Part shown: piece after piece, positions 1 through 7,422 of the stretch
How the letters are laid out: every line of letters starts with the position of its first letter
How positions within the stretch are numbered: position 1 is the stretch's first letter
From: Chloroflexota bacterium
GTDB lineage: Bacteria > Chloroflexota > Anaerolineae > Anaerolineales > DRMV01
Direction: 5' to 3'
Assembly: GCA_013153135.1 (NCBI GenBank)
Contig: JAADFA010000039.1
Coordinates: 1-32,812 of the forward strand
Length of the DNA stretch: 32,812 nucleotides
Program-made: the position numbers and the translations under genes
The notes under the pieces: model-generated
Database searches by the model: none
Told to the model about the DNA's origin: nothing
What the model saw: only the letters and a program-made list of their open reading frames with translations

Positions 1-24
1 TAGATTTTGGGCGAGATGAGTAGA

Positions 25-280
25 TGGATGTTAGAAGTTAGCGATTTGTGGATGGAGGTTAATCCATTCTGTCGACTACCGACTATCGACTGCCGACTGC
101 TTGCTATCCGCTCCCTGCTCTGGGCGCACCGCCGTGCGCCCCTCCCTGCTCTGGGCGCACCGCCGTGCGCCCCTACTACCGACTAACGACTGTCGACTAC
201 CGACTGGGCTGGCTTTATCGCCAACCTCCATCTTCAAACCTCTAACTTCTTCTCGCTCCTCGCTATCCGCTCCCTGCCTC
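25..280. repeat. Modular heptad-type dispersed repeat, copy upstream of glmS
   Basis: Four kinds of module are visible. One is degenerate 7-base repeats of the GACTRYC type (about 71-102 and 174-207). The second is a hairpin seen twice, GGGCGCAC-CGCC-GTGCGCCC at 122-141 and 153-172. The third is a pyrimidine-rich linker (CTATCCGCTCCCTGC type) at about 104-120 and 261-278. The fourth is AACCTCC/GGAGGTT-type stretches at both edges (about 31-60 and 220-245), which are roughly inverted. The same modules occur reverse-complemented at 15825-16173. No transposase or credible gene is present. The element ends a few bases before the glmS ribosome binding site, so the glmS promoter must lie in it or beyond the window. 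Confidence 0.75.
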
Positions 281-297
281 AAGGGGGGGTGTGCAGT

Positions 298-2142
298 ATG
301 TGCGGCATTGTGGGATACATTGGCCCGCGGGAAGCAGCCCCGATTTTGCTCAATGGCTTGCGACGGCTGGAATACCGTGGCTATGATTCCGCGGGCATCG
401 CGGTGTTCGACGGGCAGCGCATCCAGATCCGCCGCGCGGTGGGCAAATTGCAGGGTTTGATCGACTTGGTCGCGCGTGAGCCGGTCCAGGGGCACGTGGG
501 CATCGGCCATACGCGTTGGGCGACCCACGGCGAACCCAGCGTGCGCAACGCGCATCCGCACCTGAGCCAAAATGGTCAGGTCGTGGTGGTGCATAATGGC
601 ATTGTGGAGAACTTCCTCGCGCTGAAGGAAGAGCTGCTGGCCGAGGGTTTTACCTTCCGCTCGGATACGGATACCGAGGTCATTGTGCACCTGATCGAGC
701 GCTACCTCGCAGGAAAAAACCTGGACATCGTCGAGGCTACCCGTCGCGCGTTGCAGCACCTGCGCGGCTCCAATGCGGTCGTGGTCCTCTCCGCCCAGGA
801 GCCCGATAAGCTCATCGCGGCCCGGTTGGGCAACGCGGGCGGCATCACTGTGGGCTTTGGCCAAGGGGAGATGTTCATCGCGTCGGACCTGCCCGCGATC
901 CTCGAACACACTCGTCAGGTGACCTTTCTGGAGCCTGGGCAGATGGCCGTGGTGACGCCCGAGACCGCTCGGGTTATGCGCTTGGATGGGCAGCCCGTGA
1001 CCTACACCGTCACCACCGTGCCTTGGGACCCCGTGGCCGCGGAAAAGGGCGAATATCGCCACTTTATGCTCAAAGAGATCCACGAGCAGGTTCGGGGCCT
1101 GACCGATACCATCGCGGGCCGGGTGGAGCCCAGCGCGGCGCGGGTACGCTTCCTGCATCTGGATGCCTCGCCCGAGTTCGCGCGGCGTATCCCCAAAATC
1201 TTTATCACCGCGTGCGGCACCGCGTACCATTCAGGCCTGGTGGGCAAGTTCTATTTCGAGCGCCTGGCCCGCATTCCCACCGAGGTAATTATCGCGTCCG
1301 AGTTTCGTTACATGGACCCCATCGTCCCCGAGGGCGCGGTGGTGTTGGCCATCAGCCAGTCGGGCGAGACGGCCGACACCCTCGCCGCGATGGAGGAAGG
1401 TCGACGCAAGGGCGCGACCCTGTGGGCTATCGTGAACGTCATCGGCTCCCAGGCCATGCGCATGGCTGATGGCTATATCTCCATGCAGGTCGGGCCGGAA
1501 ATCAGTGTCGCGTCCACCAAGGCCTACACCGCTACCCTGGCGGACTTGTACATGCTCGCGCTGTACCTGGGCGAACTGCGCGGTACCCTGGATGAGACCC
1601 AACGCCGGCGCTTGATCCAAGATTTGCTCACCCTGCCCGACCTGGTGGGCGAGACCTTGCAGCGCGAAGACGCCTACGCGGCCGTCGCGCGGCGTTTCGT
1701 GCGCGCGCAAAATATGTTCTACCTGGGCCGGGGGATCAACATGCCCACCGCGTACGAAGGCGCGCTCAAGCTCAAGGAGATTTCTTATATTCATGCAGAA
1801 GGCTATCCCGCGGGCGAGATGAAGCACGGTCCCATCGCGCTCCTGGATGAGAATTTCCCTGTGCTGGCCCTAGCGCCACAAGACCCATGGTACGAGAAAA
1901 TGATCAGCCAGGTGGAGCAATCCCGCGCGCGGGGCGCGCCCACCATCGCGCTGGCGACCGATGGCGATGCGCGCGCAGCTCAGCTCGCGGACGAGGTTTT
2001 ATGGATCCCCAAGACGCCGTGGCTGCTCAGCCCCGTGACCGCGGTCATCCCATTGCAGCTTTTCGCGTATCACATCGCGACCGAGCGCGGGCTGGATGTG
2101 GATCAGCCGCGCAACCTGGCCAAGTCGGTCACGGTGGAATAG
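298..2142 (+). CDS. glmS: Glutamine--fructose-6-phosphate aminotransferase (isomerizing)
   Basis: Cytosolic enzyme that makes glucosamine-6-phosphate from fructose-6-phosphate and glutamine, the first committed step towards UDP-GlcNAc and peptidoglycan. The start at 298 is chosen because the protein must begin Met-Cys: after Met removal the Cys of MCGIVGYIG is the N-terminal nucleophile of the class II amidotransferase domain. A GTG nine bases upstream would bury that Cys. The G-rich ribosome binding site lies at 281-289. The 614-residue length is normal. The N-terminal half carries the glutaminase domain (HTRWATHG, HNGIVEN, SDTDTEVI). The C-terminal half has two SIS sugar-isomerase domains (AISQSGETADT, SVASTKAYT) and ends LAKSVTVE as the family does. 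A dispersed repeat lies directly upstream; no glmS ribozyme-like structure was recognised. Confidence 0.97.
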   Translation: MCGIVGYIGPREAAPILLNGLRRLEYRGYDSAGIAVFDGQRIQIRRAVGKLQGLIDLVAREPVQGHVGIGHTRWATHGEPSVRNAHPHLSQNGQVVVVHNGIVENFLALKEELLAEGFTFRSDTDTEVIVHLIERYLAGKNLDIVEATRRALQHLRGSNAVVVLSAQEPDKLIAARLGNAGGITVGFGQGEMFIASDLPAILEHTRQVTFLEPGQMAVVTPETARVMRLDGQPVTYTVTTVPWDPVAAEKGEYRHFMLKEIHEQVRGLTDTIAGRVEPSAARVRFLHLDASPEFARRIPKIFITACGTAYHSGLVGKFYFERLARIPTEVIIASEFRYMDPIVPEGAVVLAISQSGETADTLAAMEEGRRKGATLWAIVNVIGSQAMRMADGYISMQVGPEISVASTKAYTATLADLYMLALYLGELRGTLDETQRRRLIQDLLTLPDLVGETLQREDAYAAVARRFVRAQNMFYLGRGINMPTAYEGALKLKEISYIHAEGYPAGEMKHGPIALLDENFPVLALAPQDPWYEKMISQVEQSRARGAPTIALATDGDARAAQLADEVLWIPKTPWLLSPVTAVIPLQLFAYHIATERGLDVDQPRNLAKSVTVE

Positions 2143-2175
2143 CGGCCGTTCGGCGCGAGAAAGGCGAAGCGATCG

Positions 2176-3972
2176 ATGACCACATCGTCTCCAACGGAAT
2201 TTACGCCCCCGCGTACGTATCGAACGGACCGCCGGAGCCCGGTTCGCTGGTTGTTTTCCCATGCGCGGCGTCATGCCTGGCTTATGTTGCTCATGTTAAT
2301 CGGCGCGCTGGGGAACGCGGCGGGCTTGGGTTTTATTCCGCGCCTGATCGGACGGACGTTCGACCAATTCCTTGCCGCGCTGCCGGAGGCGCCGCGTGCA
2401 CTAAATATCCTGCTCCGGGGCGCGCTCGGGCTGGCTGCGGTTTATTTCATCCGCAGCCTGTTCATGGCTCTGCGCAACATGAGCGCGGAGACCTTGGCCC
2501 AGCGCATCGAGCGCGACGTGCGAGATGAGTTTTATGCCGCACTCCTGGGCAAGAGTATGGCCTTTCACGATAGCGTCTCCGTGGGCGAAGTAATGGCGCG
2601 TGCAACGTCCGACATCCGCGAGATCAACCTGATGTTCAGCCCGGGACTCTCCCTGGTCGTGGGATCGGGTGCATTTTTGCTCGCGCCGCTGCTTTATGCC
2701 GGGCGCTACCATCCGGCCTTGCTGCTCACGCCGGTGCTTTTCGTGGTGGTCTTCAGCATCGTCCTAGCTGTGCTGCTGCGTCAGCTCCTGCCCTTGAGCC
2801 TGGGCGTCCGCCAGGCTTTTGGCCAGTTGAGCAGCCGACTCAACGAAGTATTGGACGGCATCGAGACGGTCAAAGTCCTGGCCCTGGAAGACCGCGAAGC
2901 CGACCGGCTCAAAGTGCAAGTGCGGCGCTATCGGGATTTGGTCGTGCGTCGCGCAGCGGTGGAAGCGCGCTTCTGGCCCCTCTTTCTCTATTCCCTCGCG
3001 ATAGGTCTGGGCACGTTGCACGCGCTGTACCTCTTTTTACAGGGCGCGCTCAGCTTAGGCGACGTGGTGGGCTACGTGGGACTGCTGCAACTGTTCCGCT
3101 TTCCCGCGTTCGTGTCGCAGTTCGCGTATTCCCAAGTCGCATTGGGCCTGGCCAGCGCGCAGCGGCTGCTGCAATACCTCAACCAATCCTCTCGGCTGGA
3201 CCAGAATGTGGGGGGCTATCGAGGTCGGATGCGCGGCGCGGTGCGCTTTGACCACGTGACCTTCGGCTACGACCCCGAGCAGCCCGTGCTGCACGATATT
3301 ACCTTCGAGGTCCAGCCTGGGATGCGCGTCGCGATTGTGGGCCCCATGGGCTCGGGCAAGAGCACCCTGGTCAAGCTCATCCCCCGCATTTATGACGTTG
3401 ACCGCGGCGCGGTGCTGGTGGATGATATCGACGTGCGCGATTGGAACTTGGACGCGCTGCGCTCGCAGATCGCGATGATCGAGCAGGACCTCTTTCTGTT
3501 CTCCAAGACCATCGCGGAAAACATCGCTTTCGGTAAGCCTGATGCCCAGTTTGAGGAAATCGTCGCCGCGGCCAAGCTCGCGCAGATCCACGAAACCATT
3601 GAATCTTTCCCCCAGGGTTACGACACCTTGGTGGGGGAGCGCGGGCTTACACTCTCGGGCGGACAACGTCAGCGTATCGCCCTCGCGCGTGCGTTTCTGG
3701 TCGACCCGCGCATTCTCATCCTGGACGACGCGACCAGCGCGATCGACAGTGAGACCGAAGACCGCATCCAGCGGGCCATCTTTTCGGTCGCGCGCGGACG
3801 TACGACCTTTATTATTACTCATCGGCTCTCCCAAATCCGCTGGGCAGACTGGATCCTCGTCCTGGATAAGGGCTACTTGATCGCGCAAGGACGACACGAG
3901 GACTTGCTCCGCTCGTGTCCGCGCTACCGTCGTTTGTTTGTCCCACCGACGCGGCAGCGGGAAAGAATCTAG
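2176..3972 (+). CDS. ABC exporter half-transporter (fused membrane and ATPase domains)
   Basis: A 598-residue type-IV ABC exporter half-molecule: about six membrane helices (residues about 30-320) fused to a nucleotide-binding domain (about 350-590). Visible motifs are Walker A GPMGSGKST (389-397), Q-loop around Q437, signature LSGGQRQR (493-500), Walker B ILILDD (513-518) and the H-loop His549 in IITHR. The residue after the Walker B Asp is Asp518, where an active site normally has Glu. In known heterodimeric exporters one half carries this change, so this protein may pair with a second half encoded elsewhere. Substrate cannot be told; lipids, peptides and drugs are all possible. It starts 33 bases after glmS, so co-transcription is likely, and no terminator is seen between them. 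Confidence 0.9.
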   Translation: MTTSSPTEFTPPRTYRTDRRSPVRWLFSHARRHAWLMLLMLIGALGNAAGLGFIPRLIGRTFDQFLAALPEAPRALNILLRGALGLAAVYFIRSLFMALRNMSAETLAQRIERDVRDEFYAALLGKSMAFHDSVSVGEVMARATSDIREINLMFSPGLSLVVGSGAFLLAPLLYAGRYHPALLLTPVLFVVVFSIVLAVLLRQLLPLSLGVRQAFGQLSSRLNEVLDGIETVKVLALEDREADRLKVQVRRYRDLVVRRAAVEARFWPLFLYSLAIGLGTLHALYLFLQGALSLGDVVGYVGLLQLFRFPAFVSQFAYSQVALGLASAQRLLQYLNQSSRLDQNVGGYRGRMRGAVRFDHVTFGYDPEQPVLHDITFEVQPGMRVAIVGPMGSGKSTLVKLIPRIYDVDRGAVLVDDIDVRDWNLDALRSQIAMIEQDLFLFSKTIAENIAFGKPDAQFEEIVAAAKLAQIHETIESFPQGYDTLVGERGLTLSGGQRQRIALARAFLVDPRILILDDATSAIDSETEDRIQRAIFSVARGRTTFIITHRLSQIRWADWILVLDKGYLIAQGRHEDLLRSCPRYRRLFVPPTRQRERI

Positions 3973-3987
3973 ATTATAACCAACTTC

Positions 3988-4016
3988 TTGACGCCTTTCG
4001 GGGTTCGTGATATTGT
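3988..4016 (+). promoter_or_regulatory. Sigma-70-type promoter for the metallo-hydrolase gene
   Basis: TTGACG at 3988-3993, a 17-base spacer, and TATTGT at 4011-4016 preceded by TG one base upstream (extended -10). It lies just after the ABC gene stop. A TTG inside the -35 box opens the longest reading frame of the next gene, but that frame would then start inside the promoter, so the start at 4066 is preferred. Confidence 0.65.
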
Positions 4017-4065
4017 AAGGACGACCGCAGGCGCGGTCCACCTCGCTACGGGAGCATGGGTGCAT

Positions 4066-4950
4066 ATGTTGCGGGAGCGCCTTTCGGACGCGGTGTATTT
4101 GTTCCAAAGCGAGACGTATGCGCAAGTCAACGCGGGTATTGTGGTTGGCCAGACGGGCGTGCTCGTCATTGATACCTTAGCTCTGCCTGAGGAAACTTTA
4201 GCTATTCGGCGGTTTGTGCGCGAGATGTTCCCCCAGCTCCCGGTGCGGTATGTAGTCAACACCCATTATCACGCGGACCACGCGTGGGGCAATGCGGTCT
4301 TTCCGGATGCGTTCGTGGTGGCGCATCGCCAGACGCGCGAGCGCCTGCGCACGCATGGCCAGGCTTTGTTCGCTCAGGCTCAGCAACGGTATCCCGAGTG
4401 GCGACGCTGGCGGTTGATCTTTCCACACATCACCTTGGACTCTGGGATGTTGCGCCTGAAGCTGGGCCCGCGGCTCCATGTACGTCTGTTCCCCTTGCCC
4501 GGGCACACGCCCGACGGCATCGGCGTGTACGTTGAAGAAGAGCGCATCCTGTTCACGGGCGATGCATTCACCACCATCCCCGCGCTCATGGCTGACGAAA
4601 GCGACTTCGACGCGCTGGTGCATTCGTTGCAGCACATCGCCACCATCCCCATCGAGGTGCTCATCCCTGGCCACGGCGATATCGTCTTCCGCGGGGAGGT
4701 TAAGGACGTTATCCAGGCCAATGTGGATTATCTGCAGTGTTTACGCAAGACTGTGCGTCGCGCGGCTCGACGCAAATATCCCGGGGATGTGTTCGCGACC
4801 TCGTCGGTGGAGGACTGCGGCCTGGATCGGGTGTTGCTCGGCGGCTTGGCCGAGAGCCTACATCAGCGCAATCTTGAGGCCTTGTTGTGGAACTGGTACC
4901 AGCGGGAAGCGCTCCGTTCGGAGGATGAGTTTGAGGATGAATACTTCTAA
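4066..4950 (+). CDS. Metallo-beta-lactamase-fold hydrolase
   Basis: A 294-residue protein with the complete metal-binding set of the metallo-beta-lactamase superfamily: H67-x-H69-x-D71-H72 in THYHADHAWGN, H147 in PGHTPDG, D166 in LFTGDAF and H203 in IPGHGD. This predicts a binuclear zinc or iron hydrolase. The family covers lactamases, glyoxalase II, lactonases and others; the substrate is not evident and no signal peptide is seen. ATG at 4066 was chosen because a GGGAG lies at 4050-4054 and a promoter overlaps the upstream TTG alternative; GTG at 4060 is also possible. The C-terminal 80 residues (basic stretch RRAARRK, then an acidic tail) lie outside the core fold. Its separate promoter suggests it can be expressed independently of glmS and the exporter. 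Confidence 0.88.
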   Translation: MLRERLSDAVYLFQSETYAQVNAGIVVGQTGVLVIDTLALPEETLAIRRFVREMFPQLPVRYVVNTHYHADHAWGNAVFPDAFVVAHRQTRERLRTHGQALFAQAQQRYPEWRRWRLIFPHITLDSGMLRLKLGPRLHVRLFPLPGHTPDGIGVYVEEERILFTGDAFTTIPALMADESDFDALVHSLQHIATIPIEVLIPGHGDIVFRGEVKDVIQANVDYLQCLRKTVRRAARRKYPGDVFATSSVEDCGLDRVLLGGLAESLHQRNLEALLWNWYQREALRSEDEFEDEYF

Positions 4951-4967
4951 CCTGCAAGGAGGATGCA

Positions 4968-5393
4968 ATGGCCTTGCCAACCCGAAAGCCGGTGTTCTGG
5001 ACGCCCGACCCGCGAGCCGGGTACCGGGTTGAGCGACGACCGGATGGTGGTTTGACCGTGACGTTTTGGCGGGTTGATCCCTATACCGTGCGCCATTGGC
5101 GTGCGTTCGCGGAAGCCCATGAGCTCCATTCGGATCGATTGAACCGCAATTTATACGACTTACGCGCGCTTGACGCCCTACCTGAAGAAGCCATCCAATA
5201 CGCGGTGGAGGTCAACAGCGATCCGGCTGCGCGGCGGGTACGGGTCGCGGTGGTGGTAAGCAATGACGCGGTGCGCGAGGCTGTCGAGCGCGTCATCGCG
5301 CTGACGCCGGGGAGCGGGGCCGAGATCCGCATTTTCACCGATATCGACGAGGCCGAAGCATGGCTGGCTCAGCCCCTGGAGGAAATGGCCTGA
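4968..5393 (+). CDS. Small STAS-like domain protein, function unknown
   Basis: 141 residues, cytosolic, with no signal peptide or helix long enough to span a membrane. The pattern YDLRALDALPEEAI, then RVAVVVSNDAVREAVERV, then EIRIFTDIDEAEAWL resembles small STAS/SpoIIAA-like proteins: a beta strand ending in D-x-R, a helix, a strand, a helix, and a final FxDxxEAxxWL element. No phosphorylatable Ser/Thr at the anti-sigma-antagonist position could be identified with confidence, so a role in a partner switch is speculation. A strong AAGGAGG at 4956-4962 precedes ATG 4968. It lies 17 bases after the hydrolase gene, and the next gene begins within a few bases of its stop, so the three are probably co-transcribed. 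Confidence 0.7.
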   Translation: MALPTRKPVFWTPDPRAGYRVERRPDGGLTVTFWRVDPYTVRHWRAFAEAHELHSDRLNRNLYDLRALDALPEEAIQYAVEVNSDPAARRVRVAVVVSNDAVREAVERVIALTPGSGAEIRIFTDIDEAEAWLAQPLEEMA

Positions 5394-5395
5394 AT

Positions 5396-6292
5396 ATGAC
5401 CCGGGCTTGGCGCCTTGCTCCCCCGCGCGCGTCGTTCCCTCGCCGCGGCTGGCTTGGCTTGGTGTTCATCGCCGTATTTTGGCCTATCAATTGGTTCTGG
5501 CCCGGGCTGCGCACGCATTGGGCGTTCTTCCCCTTGTGGCTTGGTTACGCGCTCACGGTCGACGCGTTGGCCTATCGTTGGCGCGGGACGTCATTATACG
5601 CGCGCAACCCGCGCGCGTACGTGGCGTTGTTCTTCATCTCCGCACCCGCGTGGTGGCTGTTCGAGGCCTTTAACGCGCGATTGGGCAATTGGGTGTATGT
5701 CGGCCGCGAATTCTTCTCTGATGCCGAGTACGCGTTTTGGGCTACGTTGAGCTTCTCTACCGTCATGCCCGCGGTCTTCGGCGCGTCGGAATGGCTGACG
5801 GGCGTGTTCGCGGGCTATCCATGGGCCCGCCGCGGGCCCCGGCTCGTCTTGGGGCCGCGCGGGCTGTGGAGCATGTTCGCTTTGGGCTGGCTCGCGTTGG
5901 CCCTGCTCTTGGCTTGGCCGCGTTATTTCTACCCTCTGGTCTGGGCCGCGGTGTACCTCATCCTCGAACCCGTCAACGCGTGGCTGGGGAACCGGACCTT
6001 GCTCGAACACCTGCGCCAGGGTGATTGGCGGCCGGTGGTCGCGCTCACCGTGGGTGTGTGGTTCACCGCGTTCTTCTGGGAAATGTGGAACGTCTTTAGC
6101 TATCCCAAGTGGGTGTATCACGTGCCCTTTGTGCAGTTCTGGCACGTGTTTGAGATGCCCTTGTTAGGTTACCTCGGCTATCCTCCTTTCGCGCTGGAAT
6201 TGTTCGCGTTGTACCACTTTGTCGCAGGGCTCGCAGGCCATGGCCGAACGCGGTACCTCATCGCGGGCCTGCTGCCTGTGGACGAAAGGTAA
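5396..6292 (+). CDS. Polytopic membrane protein of unknown function
   Basis: About 298 residues, very rich in Trp, Phe and Tyr, with roughly seven or eight predicted membrane helices (for example LGLVFIAVFWPINWFW, WSMFALGWLALALLLAW, VVALTVGVWFTAFFW). Conserved-looking polar clusters, WLFEAFNARLGNW in the middle and FFWEMWNVFSYPKW near the end, suggest a functional site at the membrane face. I do not recognise the family. ATG 5396 is chosen over an earlier ATG at 5360 because the earlier one lies within the previous gene, whereas GGAGGA at 5378-5383 can serve 5396. It is tightly packed with the STAS-like gene, so they are likely one transcript. Confidence 0.75.
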   Translation: MTRAWRLAPPRASFPRRGWLGLVFIAVFWPINWFWPGLRTHWAFFPLWLGYALTVDALAYRWRGTSLYARNPRAYVALFFISAPAWWLFEAFNARLGNWVYVGREFFSDAEYAFWATLSFSTVMPAVFGASEWLTGVFAGYPWARRGPRLVLGPRGLWSMFALGWLALALLLAWPRYFYPLVWAAVYLILEPVNAWLGNRTLLEHLRQGDWRPVVALTVGVWFTAFFWEMWNVFSYPKWVYHVPFVQFWHVFEMPLLGYLGYPPFALELFALYHFVAGLAGHGRTRYLIAGLLPVDER

Positions 6293-6318
6293 ACTGGCAT
6301 TTCGCCAAGGAGTGCTCC

Positions 6319-7422
6319 ATGGACATCGCTATCCCTCGAGAACGGCGGCCCGGTGATTATCGGGTTGCGTTGACCCCGGTGGCCGTGCGTGAGTTGACCA
6401 CACGCGGCCACCGAGTTTTTGTTGAGCATCTCGCGGGCGAGGGGTCAGGCTTCTCGGACCAAGCCTATCGTGAGGCCGGTGCGCACATTGTATACAGCCA
6501 TGAAGAAGCGTTGCAACGGGGCGAGCTGGTGGTCAAGGTGGCTCGGCCGCTTCAGGAAGAATTGGAGCTGTTCTATGAAGGCCAAGTGGTCATGGCCTTT
6601 TGGCACTTGGCCTCGGCCCATCCGGCCAAGGTTCGCACGCTGATGGCGCACCGGGTGACGGTCTTGGCTTTAGAGACGGTGCAAGACGACGATGGTTACT
6701 TCCCGGTCTTGCATCCCATTGGCAAGCTCGCGGGCCGGTTCGCCCCGCACTTGGCCGGGCACTTGCTGCGCAATGACGCGGGAGGGAAGGGCATCCTGCT
6801 GGGAGGTGTGCCCGGCGTGCCCCCGGCTGAGGTCGTCATTATCGGCGTGGGCTCGGTCGGGACCGAGGCCGCTCTGGCCTTTGCCAACGCGGGTGCCTCG
6901 GTGTACGCGTTGGATATCAACCCGCGCGCGCTCGAACGGGTCGATCGCGATTCCCACGGCCGCGTGGTCACTCTGACCGCGACGCCTGGCAACGTGCGCA
7001 AAGTGCTCACCTTCGCGGATGTGGTCCTCCTAGCTGTCAACCGTCCCGGCTATCGCGCACCCATCGTTATCACTCGGGACGCGCTGCGCACTATGCGGCC
7101 TCGTTCTCTGATTTTGGACTTTGCTATTGACCAGGGCGGCGCGGCCGAGACCAGCCGACCCACAGACCACACCAACCCGACTTACGTGGTCGATGGCGTG
7201 GTGCACTATTGTGTGCCCAATGTGACCGGCGTGCTGGGTCGCACCGCGACCCATGTGATCAGCAACGCACTGTTGCCCTGGGTGCAGGCCATCGCGGAGC
7301 ACGGCCTTGATGCCGCGCTGGCCCAATACCCCGCGCTGCGCCGCGGGTTGCACCTCCGGGATGGGCGCATCGTGCACGAGGCCCTGAAAGCCCGCTACGC
7401 GTCCGAGGGAGGTTCCGCATGA
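6319..7422 (+). CDS. Alanine dehydrogenase family NAD(P)-dependent oxidoreductase
   Basis: 367 residues with the alanine dehydrogenase/transhydrogenase N-terminal fold followed by a Rossmann domain. The residues that define alanine dehydrogenase chemistry are in place: R15 (after PRERRPGDY), K73 (VVKVARP), H96 (FWHL) and D271 in FAIDQGG. The dinucleotide-binding loop is GVGSVGTEAA (176-185), preceded by GGVPGVPPAEV. The expected PxSxxAGR motif reads PIGKLAGR. Function is probably reversible oxidative deamination of a small amino acid such as alanine, but related enzymes use other amino acids, so no gene symbol is given. AAGGAG at 6307-6312 precedes ATG 6319. The stop overlaps the start of the CoA transferase gene by ATGA, so the two are translationally coupled. 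Confidence 0.85.
   Translation: MDIAIPRERRPGDYRVALTPVAVRELTTRGHRVFVEHLAGEGSGFSDQAYREAGAHIVYSHEEALQRGELVVKVARPLQEELELFYEGQVVMAFWHLASAHPAKVRTLMAHRVTVLALETVQDDDGYFPVLHPIGKLAGRFAPHLAGHLLRNDAGGKGILLGGVPGVPPAEVVIIGVGSVGTEAALAFANAGASVYALDINPRALERVDRDSHGRVVTLTATPGNVRKVLTFADVVLLAVNRPGYRAPIVITRDALRTMRPRSLILDFAIDQGGAAETSRPTDHTNPTYVVDGVVHYCVPNVTGVLGRTATHVISNALLPWVQAIAEHGLDAALAQYPALRRGLHLRDGRIVHEALKARYASEGGSA

Noticed and set aside
25..280. CRISPR-like array because of short repeats near 71-210 and 15892-16115
   Set aside because: Units are degenerate 7-mers without regular spacers of 30-40 bases and there are no cas genes; a modular interspersed repeat fits better.
1..297. glmS ribozyme/riboswitch upstream of glmS
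   Set aside because: The leader consists of repeat modules; no glmS ribozyme core or paired architecture was recognised.
288..298. GTG at 289 as the glmS start
   Set aside because: It would place three residues before Met-Cys and block the N-terminal Cys nucleophile needed for glutaminase activity.
76..1230. Long minus-strand open frame (384 residues) across the start of glmS
   Set aside because: It is a shadow of glmS in GC-rich DNA and its end runs through the dispersed repeat; the product has no recognisable fold and is rich in Arg, His, Asp and Gly as expected for an antisense frame.
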